This document shows positions 12,101-24,700 of a DNA stretch of 64,000 nucleotides, piece after piece (position 1 is the first letter of the stretch; every line of letters begins with the position of its first letter). A program made the position numbers and the translations under genes. Below the pieces are notes generated by a model. The model saw nothing but the letters and a program-made list of their open reading frames with translations, was not told where the DNA came from and ran no database searches. Source of the DNA: Budorcas taxicolor (Eukaryota > Chordata > Mammalia > Artiodactyla > Bovidae); the NCBI RefSeq assembly GCF_023091745.1, contig NC_068910.1:183389170-183453169 (forward strand), read 5' to 3'.

Positions 12101-15100
12101 TTTTTTGTATTTCCATACAAATCTTGAAATTATTTGTTCTAGTTCTGTGAAAAATACCACTGGTAGCTTGATAGGGATTGCATTGAATCTGTAGATTGCT
12201 TTGGGTAGTATACTCATTTTCACTATATTGATTCTTCTGATCCATGAACATGGTGTATTTCTCCATCTATTAGTGTCCTCTTTGATTTCTTTCATCACTG
12301 TTTTATAGTTTTCTATATATAGGTCTTTAGTTTCTTTAGGTAGATATATTCCTAAGTATTTTATTCTTTTCGTTGCAATGGTGAATAGAATTGTTTCCTT
12401 AATTTCTTTTTCTACTTTCTCATTATTAGTGTATAGGAATGCAAGGGATTTCTGTGTGTTGATTTTATATCCTGCAACTTTACTATATTCATTGATTAGC
12501 TCTAGTAATTTTCTGGTGGAGTGCAAATCAAGACCACAGTGAGGTACCATTTCACACCAGTCAGAATGGCTGCGATCCAAAAGTCTGCAAGCAATAAATG
12601 CTGGAGAGGGTGTGGAGAAAAGGGAACCCTCTTACACTGCTGGTGGGAATGCAAACTAGTACACCCATTATGGAGAACAGTGTGGAGATTCCTTAAAAAA
12701 TTGCAAATAGAACTGCCATATGACCCAGCAATCCCACTGCTGGACATACACACCGAGGAAACCAGAATTGAAAGAGACACGTGTACCCCAATGTTCATTG
12801 CAGCACTGTTTATAATAGCCAGGACATGGAAACAACCTAGATGTTCATCAGCAGACGAATGGATAAGAAAGCTGTGGTACATATACACAATGGAGTATTA
12901 CTCAGCCATTAAAAAGAATACATTTGAATCAGTTCTGATGAGATGGATGAAACTGGAGCTGGTTATACAGAGTGAAGTAAGCCAGAAAGAAAAACACCAA
13001 TACAGTATACTAACACATATATATGAAATTAGAAAGATGGTAATGATGACCCTATATGTGAGACAGCAAAAGAGACACAGATATATAGAACGGACTTTTG
13101 GACTCAGAGGGAGAGGGAGAGGGTGGGATGATTTGGGAGAATGGCATTGTAACATATATACTATCATGTAAGAAACAAATCGCCAGTCTATGTTCGATGC
13201 AGGATACAGGATGCTTGGGGCTGGTGCACGGGGATGATCCAGAGAGATGATATGGGATGGGAGGTGGGAGGGGGGGTTCAGGATTGGGAACTCATGTACA
13301 CCCGTGGTGGATTCATGTCAATGTATAGCAAAACCAATACAGTATTGTAAAGTAAAATAAAGTAAAAAAAAAAAAAAGTAACTCATACAGGGAAAAAAAA
13401 AGAAAACTAAAAATGAGTAGGAAGAAACCTTTAAGAAAACAGCTATATTCCAAGATCATCAATTTGAAAGAACAAATCCTGCCTGGTAAGTATAAGCTTC
13501 TCTAACAGAATGGCAAAACTAAAAATACAAGAGGAAATGGTCAATGACATCCACTTTCCCTTTATCAAGATTTTCCATTTTCAGTGAACAAGTAAAATAA
13601 TCATCTAGGTCACATGGCTTCTTAATGGGTGCCCAGAGAAAAGAAATCATAAATTAATTGCTCCCAGCCTCAGGACATTCAATAGATATTTGTATCTAAG
13701 ACCATAACCATGGTGATTTCTGACCTACCACGAACCAGCTCTAAATGGAGTAGGAAGTAGGGTTTTCACAGCATGTTGCAATATCTTTACTTTTTCATCC
13801 AATCTTCAGATTCAAATTAGTTGGGAGAATAAGTGAGTACTAGGAGGTTGGCGTTTTGTTTGGTACTAAAAGGAGACATTCTGTTAGAGTTATTATTATG
13901 TTAAATATTAAACATTTTCATCAATAATCAAAACAAAGAAGCATAATAAAACCAATTAGATTTAAGATGACACCCAAGAGTAAAAGTGTCCTCTAGTAAC
14001 TTACAAGAGATTTTCAGGATGAGGTTGAAATGTGGTGCTGACTTTTGCCTGAAGGTAGAGGATTAACCTTAAATGAACCCTTCCAGCCCTATGATTATTT
14101 GATTTTATTAGATTTAGGATAAAGCACTACTTTAGCTATATTACAAAATATTATTACTAAATAATGAGCTTCTATTCCAGGAGATTAAAACAATGCCTCT
14201 TAATGTAACAGGGACTGCATTACAGCTCCAAAGTACAGAGGCATGTACACTATTTTATACTTCTGTATGTTTCTTTTGTAGTGCTATCCAACTTCTTTTT
14301 TTTCAAGTATGCATGCAAATTAGATAACAGACTCCCAACAAAGCAAGAAACACAATGTCTGAGAAGGAGAGATGTGACAGTTTTCTCCCCCTTTTAGATT
14401 CCTGAAAATGGAGTATTTGGTCACTTCCCAGACTACACACCCATTGCCACTGAAGAACATTACTGTGTACACATTGTTATCCAAGGACACTTTACTATTC
14501 AGATTTGCAATATGCAGAAACATGTTACAGATAGAGAGCAACAATCAGTCTCTTCCTGGATTGGGTAGGACACAGACCCACCAAAATGTTCTGTCAGAGT
14601 TCAGAACCATAAGTGTGAGATTTACACCATCTAATTCTTAGTCTTTGTGTACCTAGGGTACAACATAAGCATTTAAAAATATAGTTATTTTTCTTGGTGC
14701 ACACATTTTGAATTTTTTCCCATGGTAATTCAGAATCTGATTAAACCTACCAACTGATGCAAATCTTGGTGAAGAGAGCTGGAATCACTGAAAAATCTGA
14801 AAAGCTGTTTTGGTGAAACGTGTGTAGTAAACGGTTTCTGTTACATAGAAAGTGAAAGTGTTAGTTGCTCAATTGTGCCCGACTCTGTGACCCCATGGAC
14901 TGTAGCTGGCCAGGCTCCTCTGTCCATGGGATTCTCCAGGCTAGAATGCTGGAGTGGGTTGCCATTCCCTTCTACAGAGGATCTTCTCAACCCAGGGATT
15001 GAACCTGGGTCTCCTGCACTGCAGGCAGATTCTTTACTGTTTAAGTCACCAGGGAAGCCCATTATATGGAAAAACTACAAATTCCTGCTGGCAGGAAACC

Positions 15101-18100
15101 ATCTAAATACACATTAGCTACCACACAAGGTAATAATGGGATGCCCAGGGACTGCTTGCAGCCCTGGCAAAGATAATGCTGGTGTGCTTCTACAGGATTT
15201 CTAGGGACTTATTATTACTTAATATTTAGAAAATTATAAGCCACTAATGTGCTAAGCAAAAATTAACAAGATCTTAGTCCTCAGGGAATATCCTGTGTTC
15301 TACATGAGACAGCATTCATACACAGTTCCCCAAAAGTTTACCTGGTATAAAAGTGCATGAATTTTCTGCCTGCTAAAAAGAGACTGATACCTGATTAGAA
15401 GCTGTCCTACCACTTTGTGATCTGAGTAGAATAAGGACATCAATTCAAGCCACTAGGGTTAGCTTATGGTCGCTGATCTTCCTTTTGATTTTCTTGAAGA
15501 CTTTTAAAGAAACTGTCATATTTTTGAATATTATTGAAGGCTCCCCAAAGCTAGAATTTTAGAAGTCCTTCCTAGTGTAATGAAAAGAGCAAAATTTCAC
15601 AGACATGAATCTCAATCACATTTCAAAACTTACTGTGTTATAATCTTTGTTTTAAAAAGATAGTCAATTCTTAATGGTCACATTGTGACACTTCCCTCAG
15701 GCCGAAGCAGATAGCTAAGCTGTGTGAAGTAGGATAATAGGATTAAACAAAACAGTTTCTGTTGACCTTTAAAAAATGTATAATGTCCCTTTTTATACAG
15801 TAGTACAAATAGTAAAATAACAGCACTCACAGCGATAACAATGTCAGTTGAAATTTATTTATATATTGTTTAGTTTCATCTTCACAACAGCCCTTTGAAA
15901 GTGGTATTATATTTATCTTCACTTCATGAAAATATGATTCTAAGGATCCTTTCTTTATAAAGACAAAGAAACTGAAGCTCAGAAAGATTAAGCAAATTAT
16001 CCAATGTCACAAAGCCAGGAAGTTGCAGACTCAGGATTTCAGTCTTGTGTATTTTTTTCCCAAAGCATTTGCTTGTTGCGAGGTGAAGATTTTATAGATG
16101 ATAATTTTGATATCTTTACTGGCATAAATACTAGTCTATATTTTTAAGATGTAAAAAATAATAGAAATTTCTGTTAAAATTATGTAGGTCAGTTTCTCAA
16201 AATGTAATGGAGACTTGTGTTTGTGGTTGGGGATTGCTGGATAAATATTTGGTGGTTCAGGACTGGAGCTGGAGACTGTCTCTTTGCTCCTTGCTGACCC
16301 ACTCTTTGGAGGAAAAACTCTGCTTTAGACTAAAGACTAAAGTTGAATTTTTCTACTTTAGTGATTTAGTTTAGTTGTTTCCACCTTCCCTCAAATGAAG
16401 ATGGAGGGAAGTTCTAAATCTAAGCATCAAGTCTGTTCTCTGCCTAGAGTGTCATTTTTTTCCCTTGTCTTGTCTGGCTAACTCATCAGTCTTTTAATTC
16501 TCAGCAGAGGGCTCCTTCCCTAGTATGGCCCCCTGTGATCCTTCAACTTTATCTATTCCCCTGTATCTCTAGCTCTTCACTCTTCTTGACATCTATTAAA
16601 GGTATTACAATCCTTTGTTCATTTTCCTCTGAAGAGGGTGAGTCCTATCTTTTTTTCCCCAGCATTTATTGTATGATAGATTGGCGCTCACTATCTATTT
16701 GTTGGATCAACAGATGGACAACTGCCTTCACTTAGGAGAACATTGTAAACTAGAATCAGGTCAAATATCTGGCTAAAAATTTGGGATTCTAGAGCCAAGC
16801 CTGTTTTTATTAGAGCAATAACTCAACACGAAGTCTCTCAGGCCGAATGTCATAAGACTTGAAATTCAAGGCCAGCTTTGCCGTGACCTTTGTGTGGGGC
16901 CCTGAGGAGGCCATTGTCTTGGTCTTATTGTTATCTTCCTGGGATGAGAGCATACATGACAGAGAATTTTCACAACTGTAAAACATAAGCTTACTCATAT
17001 CGTAGTCCGTTCTGCCCCAGAAAGTCTTCCACAGCGACAGTATCTTCTGCTTTAACACGGAAGTCCACTGTACTGTGAGGTTTGATTTGTGTGACTGAAT
17101 CTGGTTTCCAGAAGTCCATCTGAATAAGGAATAAGACATATTGTATTGGACACCAATAATTCAATGGGTGAATCATCACTAGCAAGCACACTACCCCAGT
17201 GAATTATTATGAATCAAATTATCCATGAAATCTCTTATAAATATCTAACTCCTTTATTTGAGTGGACAAAATTTGGGACCAAGTAGTTGGATGTCAATAA
17301 AAGTGTTTACACACACATACATACATAGCATTAATTCTCAACAAGCATGGAGATCATATGATTATCTCCCATAATGGTAGTTAATTGCAATATTCTATAA
17401 CTGCTCCCTTCTTTTTACTGATTTTCTAGAGCAATTGCTTATTGGTGATTGCAGTGTTTATGGTAATGGATATATGTGATAAATGAATGATGCTGAATTA
17501 CCTGGAGCCCAAAATTTAATAGAGAGAAATGGAGCTTTCCTTTTTACTTTTTGATGAATTCATTTTATGAGTTTCTCTTGGAATTCAGTGCCACACAGAT
17601 CACACTAATGTGGGAACCAGAGCATCCCTGACCTATGGAGGATCCATCAGGGAGGAAAACTGTAACTTTCCACAGGGGTCATCTTGGCATCATGGACAGA
17701 AACAAGATAGTCTCAAGAATCCAATAGTATGCTGACATTTTCATTTGTTCAATTATTTGTCAACAATCACTGAGGACCTACTATGTGACAGATTTTATTT
17801 TCTTGGGCTCCAAAAGTGCTGTGGATGGTGACAGCAGCCATGAAATTAAAAGATGCTTGCTCCTTGGAAGAAAAGCTATGACCAACTTAGACAGCATAAT
17901 AAAAAGCAGAGACATTACACAAAGGTCCGTATAGTGAAAGCTATGGTTTTTCCACTAGTCGTATATGGATATGAGAGTTGGACCATAAAGTTCAGTTCAG
18001 TTCAGTTCAGTGGCTCAGTCATGTCCAACTCCATAGAAGACCCCGTGGACTGCAGCACGCCAGGCCTCCCTGTCCATCACCAACTCCTGGAGTTTACTCA

Positions 18101-21100
18101 ATCTCATGTCCATTGAGTCGATGATGCCATCCAACCATCTCATCCTCTGTCATCCCCTTCTCCTCTCGCCTTCAATCTTTCCCAGCATCAGGGTGTTTTC
18201 CAATGAGTCAGCTCTTTGCATCAGGTGGCCAAAGTATTGGAGCTTCAGCTTCACCATCAGTCCTTCCAATGAATATTCAGGACTGATTTCCTTTAGGATG
18301 GACCAGTTGGATTCCCTTACAGTCCAAGGGACTCTCAAGACTGTTCTCCAACACCACAGTTCAAAAGAATCAATTCTTTGGTGCTCAGCTTTCTTTATAG
18401 TCCAACCCTCACATCCTTACTTGACTACTGGAGAAACCATAGCCTTTCCTTGACTAGATGAACCTTTGTTGGCAAGTAATGTCTCTGCTTTTTAATATTC
18501 TGTCTGGGTTGGTCATAACTTTCCTTCCAAGGAGCAAGTGTCTTTTAATTTCATGGCTGCTGTCACCATCTGCAGTGATTTTAGAGCCCCCCAAAATAAA
18601 GTCAGCCACTGTTTCCATTGTTTCCCCATTTATTTGCCATGAAGTGATGGGACTAGATGCCATGATCTTAGTTTTCTGAATGTTGAGTTTTAAGCCAACT
18701 TTTTCACTCTCCTCTTTCACTTTCATCAAGAGACTCTTTAGTTCTTCACTTTCTGCCACAAGTGTGGTGTCATCTGCATATATGAGGTTATTGATATTTC
18801 TCTGGCAATCTGACTGGAGAAGGGAATGGCAAACCATTTCAGTATTCTTGCCTTGAGAACCCCATGAACAGTATAAAGAAGGCTAAGCACCAAAGAACTG
18901 AGTCTTTCGAACTGTGGTGTTGCATAAGACTTTTGAGAGTCCCTTGGACTGCAAGGAGATCCAACCTGTCTATCCTAAAGGAAATCAGTCCTGAATATTC
19001 ATTGGAAGGACTGATGGTGAAGCTGAAGCTCCAATACTTTGGCCACCTGATGCAAAGAACTGACTCATTGGAAAAGAGCCTGATGCTGGGAAAGATTGAA
19101 GGCAGGGGGAGAAGGGGATGACAGAGAATGAGATGGTTGGATGGTGTCACTGACCCAATGGACATGAGTTTGGGAAAACTCTGGGAGGTAGTGAAGGACA
19201 GGAAAGTCTGATGTGCTGCTGTCTATGGGGTCGCAAAGAGTCAGACATGAATGAGTGACTGAAAAACAACAATAAAAACAACTACGTGCTAGGCTGTGCA
19301 CCTGAGACTAGGAACACACTCATAAGCAAATCAAACATGGGGAGATTTTAGAGGCAATTATGCACAAAGGTAGGATGACATATTTGATTATTCTGATGTT
19401 TTTCTTTGTGGATTTGTGGTTTCAAGTCTCCTTTTAATCTTGGGAAAATATTAACCAAGGACATCCTGACTCTAACAGGTCTCTGATTTTCTGTTCTTTC
19501 CTTGAGCTGAATAAAGACCTAAAAGCCTAAGGTGACCCTGACATTGGATCATTCTCTGCTCTTTGTCTCTCCAGTACCTGTTCAGATATTTATGAGCTAA
19601 TCTCAGGCTAGAGATGTGGCAGGTGGTGATATTTAGGATTGTTGCTTTGGAACTTGGGAGTTTGGGCAGACTTAGAGGTTGTTAAATAGAAACTGATGAT
19701 GTAAGATATTAAGATGACTTAATTTTAGATATGCCTGTGGAGAACCCAGTTGCCTATCTCCTGTCCTGGTAATTTTCCAGCTACTGCAGATGTCTAGAGG
19801 ATGCTGAATCATGAGTCAGGGTCATAGGGAATGTCAGCACAGTGGGAGATGGGACATTAGGATTACACAGGAGGGATTTCAGAAGAAATAAAGTGAGTGT
19901 GGTTGTCATTAAGTTGCTGAAAGGAGAGAGTATTGCTAATTTGATAAGGATTGGCTACAGAATGTGATGAGAAGATAAAGATGAGAGTTTAAAAGATAGT
20001 GAAGGAAGGATAAAAGCTTATCATGATAAAGATAGAGAAAGCAAGAGCTGGTGATGAATTCTAGTTAGCCAGCACTGTAGAAAGAAGGGCCATCAAGACA
20101 AGCACATTATAGGGGAAGTTTTTAGAAGTTAACTCTGGGGCTTCTCTGGAGAATAAGAATCTGCCTGCCAATTCAGGAAACAGGGGGTTCGATCCCTGAT
20201 CCTCAAAGGTCCCCCATGCCCCAGGGCAACTAAGCTCATGTACCACAACTACTGAGCCTGTGCTCTAGAACCCAGGAACCTCAACTACTGTGCTCACGAG
20301 CCACAATTACTGAAGCGCATGTGCCCTAGAGCCCGTGCTCTTCAACAAGAGAAGCCACTGCAACAAGAAACTTGTGCACTGCAACTAGAGAGTAGCCCTG
20401 ACTAACTGCAACTAGAGAAAGCCCATGTGGCAATGAAGACCCAATACAGCCAAAATAAAATAAACAACAATACCCAAAAGTTAACCATGAATGTGTGTTC
20501 TTCATAAATATCCGTCATTCCATGGTGGGATGGGAGATGTGTCTGTCTTGATTACAGACACAGAGGTTTAGAATTGGTAAAGAACATAAAGTTCTCCAAG
20601 AACATGTAGGCAATTAGACAGTGCCCTTCTCACACAACCCTGGGATCTTTTAGTGTTGCTCAGGAGACTCCTCACTGCCAAGATCTACATATCTGAGCTT
20701 GAAAGTTCTCCCAGAACTGGAAAAGGCCTAACAGCTCACAGCAGAAGCTGCCAAAGAAGCACTTTCCAGAGAGTTGCTTAATCAATGACCCTAGAAAGTA
20801 GGTGTCTAAATATTCCAATTCTCTCACTTCTCAGGTGGGATAATTTTGAAGTGTGTGGTTTGCACCCTTTCCTAGATTCTCTGTAGGATGAAGCTCTAGT
20901 CATCCTCTATGCTAGCCGACTTTGTAGAGTCCCTTCTGTTGGCTGCCCTCCCTTCTCTGCATCACTCCTCACTTCTCTACCCAGGCTCCCTATACTTTCC
21001 AAGTGAAATCTGCCACTGAATCTTTGTCTAAGGATCTGGTCTGGAAGAACCTATGTTAAGACATTAGCTTTCCACCTAGAGTAGCACAACATCCTTGGTG

Positions 21101-21693
21101 ATGGTTCTAATACAATCTTAAATATATCTAGTAGTACTTCAGAACACCCTAATTGCCTTATAGATAGTTTCCTTTTTGATATTAAATTGAAAGTTGCCTT
21201 CCCTAATCTTTTAAACTCTTGTCCCTCTGTCTTGGCTCTGCCAAATATTGGTGTGTGTATATATATAGTATGGATGTGAGGGTTGGACTGTGAAGAAAGC
21301 TGAGCGCCGAAGAATTGATGCTTTTGAACTGTGGTGTTGGAGAAGATTCTTGAGAGTCCCTTGGACTGCAAGGAGATCCAACCAGTCCATTCTGAAGGAG
21401 ATCGGTCCTGGGTGTTCTTTGGAAGGAATGATGCTAAAACTGAAACTCCAGTACTTTGGCCACCTGATGTGAAGAGTTGACTCATTGGAACAGACTCTGA
21501 TGCTAGGAGGGATTGGGGGCAGGAGGAGAAGGGGACAACAGAGGATGAGATGGCTGGATGGCATCACCGACTTGATGGACGTGAGTCTGAGTGAACTCTG
21601 GGAGATGGGAATGGACAGGGAGGCCTGGCATGCTGCAGTTCATGGGGTTGCAAAGAGTCGGACACAAGTGAGTGACTGAACTGAACTGAACTG

Positions 21694-21728
<35 letters not shown>

Positions 21729-24700
21729 AATATATAAATAAATATATATTATATATTATATATAAAAATATATAAATATATATATTGTATATTATATATA
21801 TTATATAAATATATATATATATATATTACAAATGGGATAGAGAAATCTCATAAACATGTTTGACAAAGGACTTGCTGACCTAACCTGAGGTCCCTTAAAA
21901 CCTTCAGTTTGATAAGGAGAAAATTGGTCAGCAAACATACTGACATCCAACACTATGGAGTCCTATAAATATGATGGAGACTTACTAACCTGGGCTTACT
22001 AACCAATGCTTCTTAAGAGACATGGAGTCAAAAATCAGGAAGATCATAGCCCCAAAAAGGTTTTTAATGCATTAAGTATGGTTACAAATAATAAACTTAA
22101 AACATTAGCACAAAGAGATATATATAAATTTCAATAATTACCAACACTTTGTGAGTGAGATCTATGTTTATAATATGGAGGTAGACCAAAATATATGATT
22201 TGAGCTGTGGGGAATTGAATTATAAGTTAAGGAATTGCCACTAGTGGTAAAGAATTCACCTGCCAATACAGGAGACATAAAAGACACAGGTTCGATCCCT
22301 GGGTTGGGAAGATCCCCTGGAGTGGGAAATGGAAACCCGTTCCAGTATTCTTGCCTAAAAAATTCCGTGGACAGAGTGGTCTGGTGGGCTGCAGTCTGTG
22401 GGGCCACAAACAGACATGGCTGAGCAACTGAGCACGTACACACACACAGATACACAGACTGAGGTTATAAATTTATAAATCTGCATATCTGAGTAACAAA
22501 GAACCATAAAGAATATTTGTTGGAAGATAAACCATCCATCTGGCTAATAACCAAAGAGTCCGTCCTAAAATGTGATACAAAACCAGCGCAAAAGCAAGAT
22601 AAATTAGTGTATTCACCTTAAATTCTTTTGGGAATAAGAAGGACATGCAAACAAATGAATAATTATGTTGGAGAATTTCTATTCTTCACATATTTACACA
22701 TATCTATTTCTTCACATTGTGTTTGACTGTAAATTCAGCATAGGATTAACTCTTCATTTATCTTGATGGAATTTTCCTTTCTTGTTGGAAGAGGCGATAA
22801 CTTCTACTCTAGGTCTAGTTCCAGACAGTGGGGAGGAACTTACAAGTATAATAGGAGTGATGGAACATTAGAAGACTGTAACCATGTTACTCTGGCTGTG
22901 TACCTGAAGCTAGAGAAACAGAGTTCAGGAAAGCATAGAGAGAGAGGGATAGGTTTCGTGGTGAATGCCTCGAATAAAGAAACAAGGAGGTAAAATAAAA
23001 CCTTTATTATACAATTAAATATGAAAAGAGGGAGGCTACTAAAGTCCAGTGTGGCCACAGCTCTCTTCAATGCATTCAACTTTTAAAAGGACATGTTCAA
23101 AAGCTGGGAGGAAGGACACATCGGCAAGGATGAATACAAAGACTAGATGCCCTTGTAATGATCTTATCAGGAAGGCTACAGTCCAGAATATGCTATACTT
23201 GCAAGATTACTAAGAAGAGTAAAACCTTTTTTTTCAATCATATTGAAAATCGAATGAATAAAGAAGAAACATGCTGTGTCACGGCTTGGAGCTAAACCAT
23301 AATGTTTGCAGCTGAAAAATTCAGTAACCTTATTTAACTTGTGTGGCTTTTGTCTTTTCTAAGGAGTTACACTATCTCTTATTTTTTCCTACTTCTACTG
23401 AGAGATGAAATTACTCTAAGTAAATAATTTTTCGCATGTTAAGATTTTAGCAGAAATACCTTCTTTGGAAAGAGAACTTTGAGGCCCAGGGTAGATAAGG
23501 AGATAAGGGGTTATACTGGTCATGTAAATGATATTCAGAATACTGGATCTCATGGTGCTTATAATAACAAACACATAGTTTTTACTATATAAATTCTTTC
23601 CAAGTGCTTTACTTCTATTAGTTCTTTTAAATCTCACAAAATTCTGTAAGGTAGATGCTCTTAGTCTCCTTATTTGGCACTTGAGGTGGTTGAGACCCAG
23701 AGAGGCATCCAAGGTCCAGCTAGCGAGTGGTAGAGTCAGGAATCGAACCCAGGAAATCTGAGTCCAGATTCTCTGCTCTTGACTACTAGAAAATGCTGAA
23801 TTTTAGGTAACTAAAAAGGCAGAGGATGTGACTGAACACTTCTCTGCAATCTTAGAGGAATCAGAGCTTGATGGGATCGCTGAATAGTGGAGGGGGCATG
23901 TCTTGGATTTCATGAACAAGAAGACAGGTGAATCTCAGAAGTAGAATCTCCCAGGGCCTGGCATGGATACTAGCAAAGTTAACTGGAAGCAGATGGGTTG
24001 TGAATGGTCAGAAAAGGGAGCCGGTGATCCTTGGGAGCCAGCACAGTGTACAGCAAGAGTAAGTCAAGCCCAATTAACTTCATGTGATGATTGAAAGAAA
24101 ACACTAGCTTGCCAGAGTGCTGAATCTGTATCTTAGCAAAATGTTTGACCAAGTCTCTACATTTACATTCTTCTTTATAAGCTGGAAAGCACAGTGTTAT
24201 CTGTAGGTAACACCACAGTAACATGGATAGGAGAGAAAACTCATCTGAGATGCGTTGATTTATCAGTCACTTTCAGTGCTTACTTAACACTGCATCTGGC
24301 ATACTGGAGACTTGATAAATAGATATTAAAAGAATGACTCATAGGAGATGCCTCTAATTCTATAATGACCCTTTACTTAATATTTTTACTCTATCCGTGA
24401 CAAAGGTAAAAGTCAAGAAGACAGGTTTATCAAGCTTGATGGTGATGTGGTTAGGGCAAATTATTTCCCTGAGTAAATTCATTTTTAAAACTGTCTCAGT
24501 ATGCAATAAAGATAATTTTTAACTGACTAAATATATAATAAAATGGTGCGTTTAGGTTAAAACATCAATTAGGCAAGTATAGAAGGAAGAATACCTTGCT
24601 TCATGTGAGAGGGTGATTCATGTGAGAAAAAAATACCCTGATAGCTTTGATCGGAATTAGGTTTACTATAAGCTAAGAGCCTTCTAACTGTTCAAGCTGT

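Noticed and set aside
12521..13171. 216-codon open frame
   Set aside because: It is the C-terminal part of L1 ORF2 in a 5'-truncated, inverted copy, not a host gene.
21485..21679. Short frames ending in GVAKSRTQ-type peptides, seen at many places
   Set aside because: These are translations of the common BovB 3' end and BovA body, which recur across the window.
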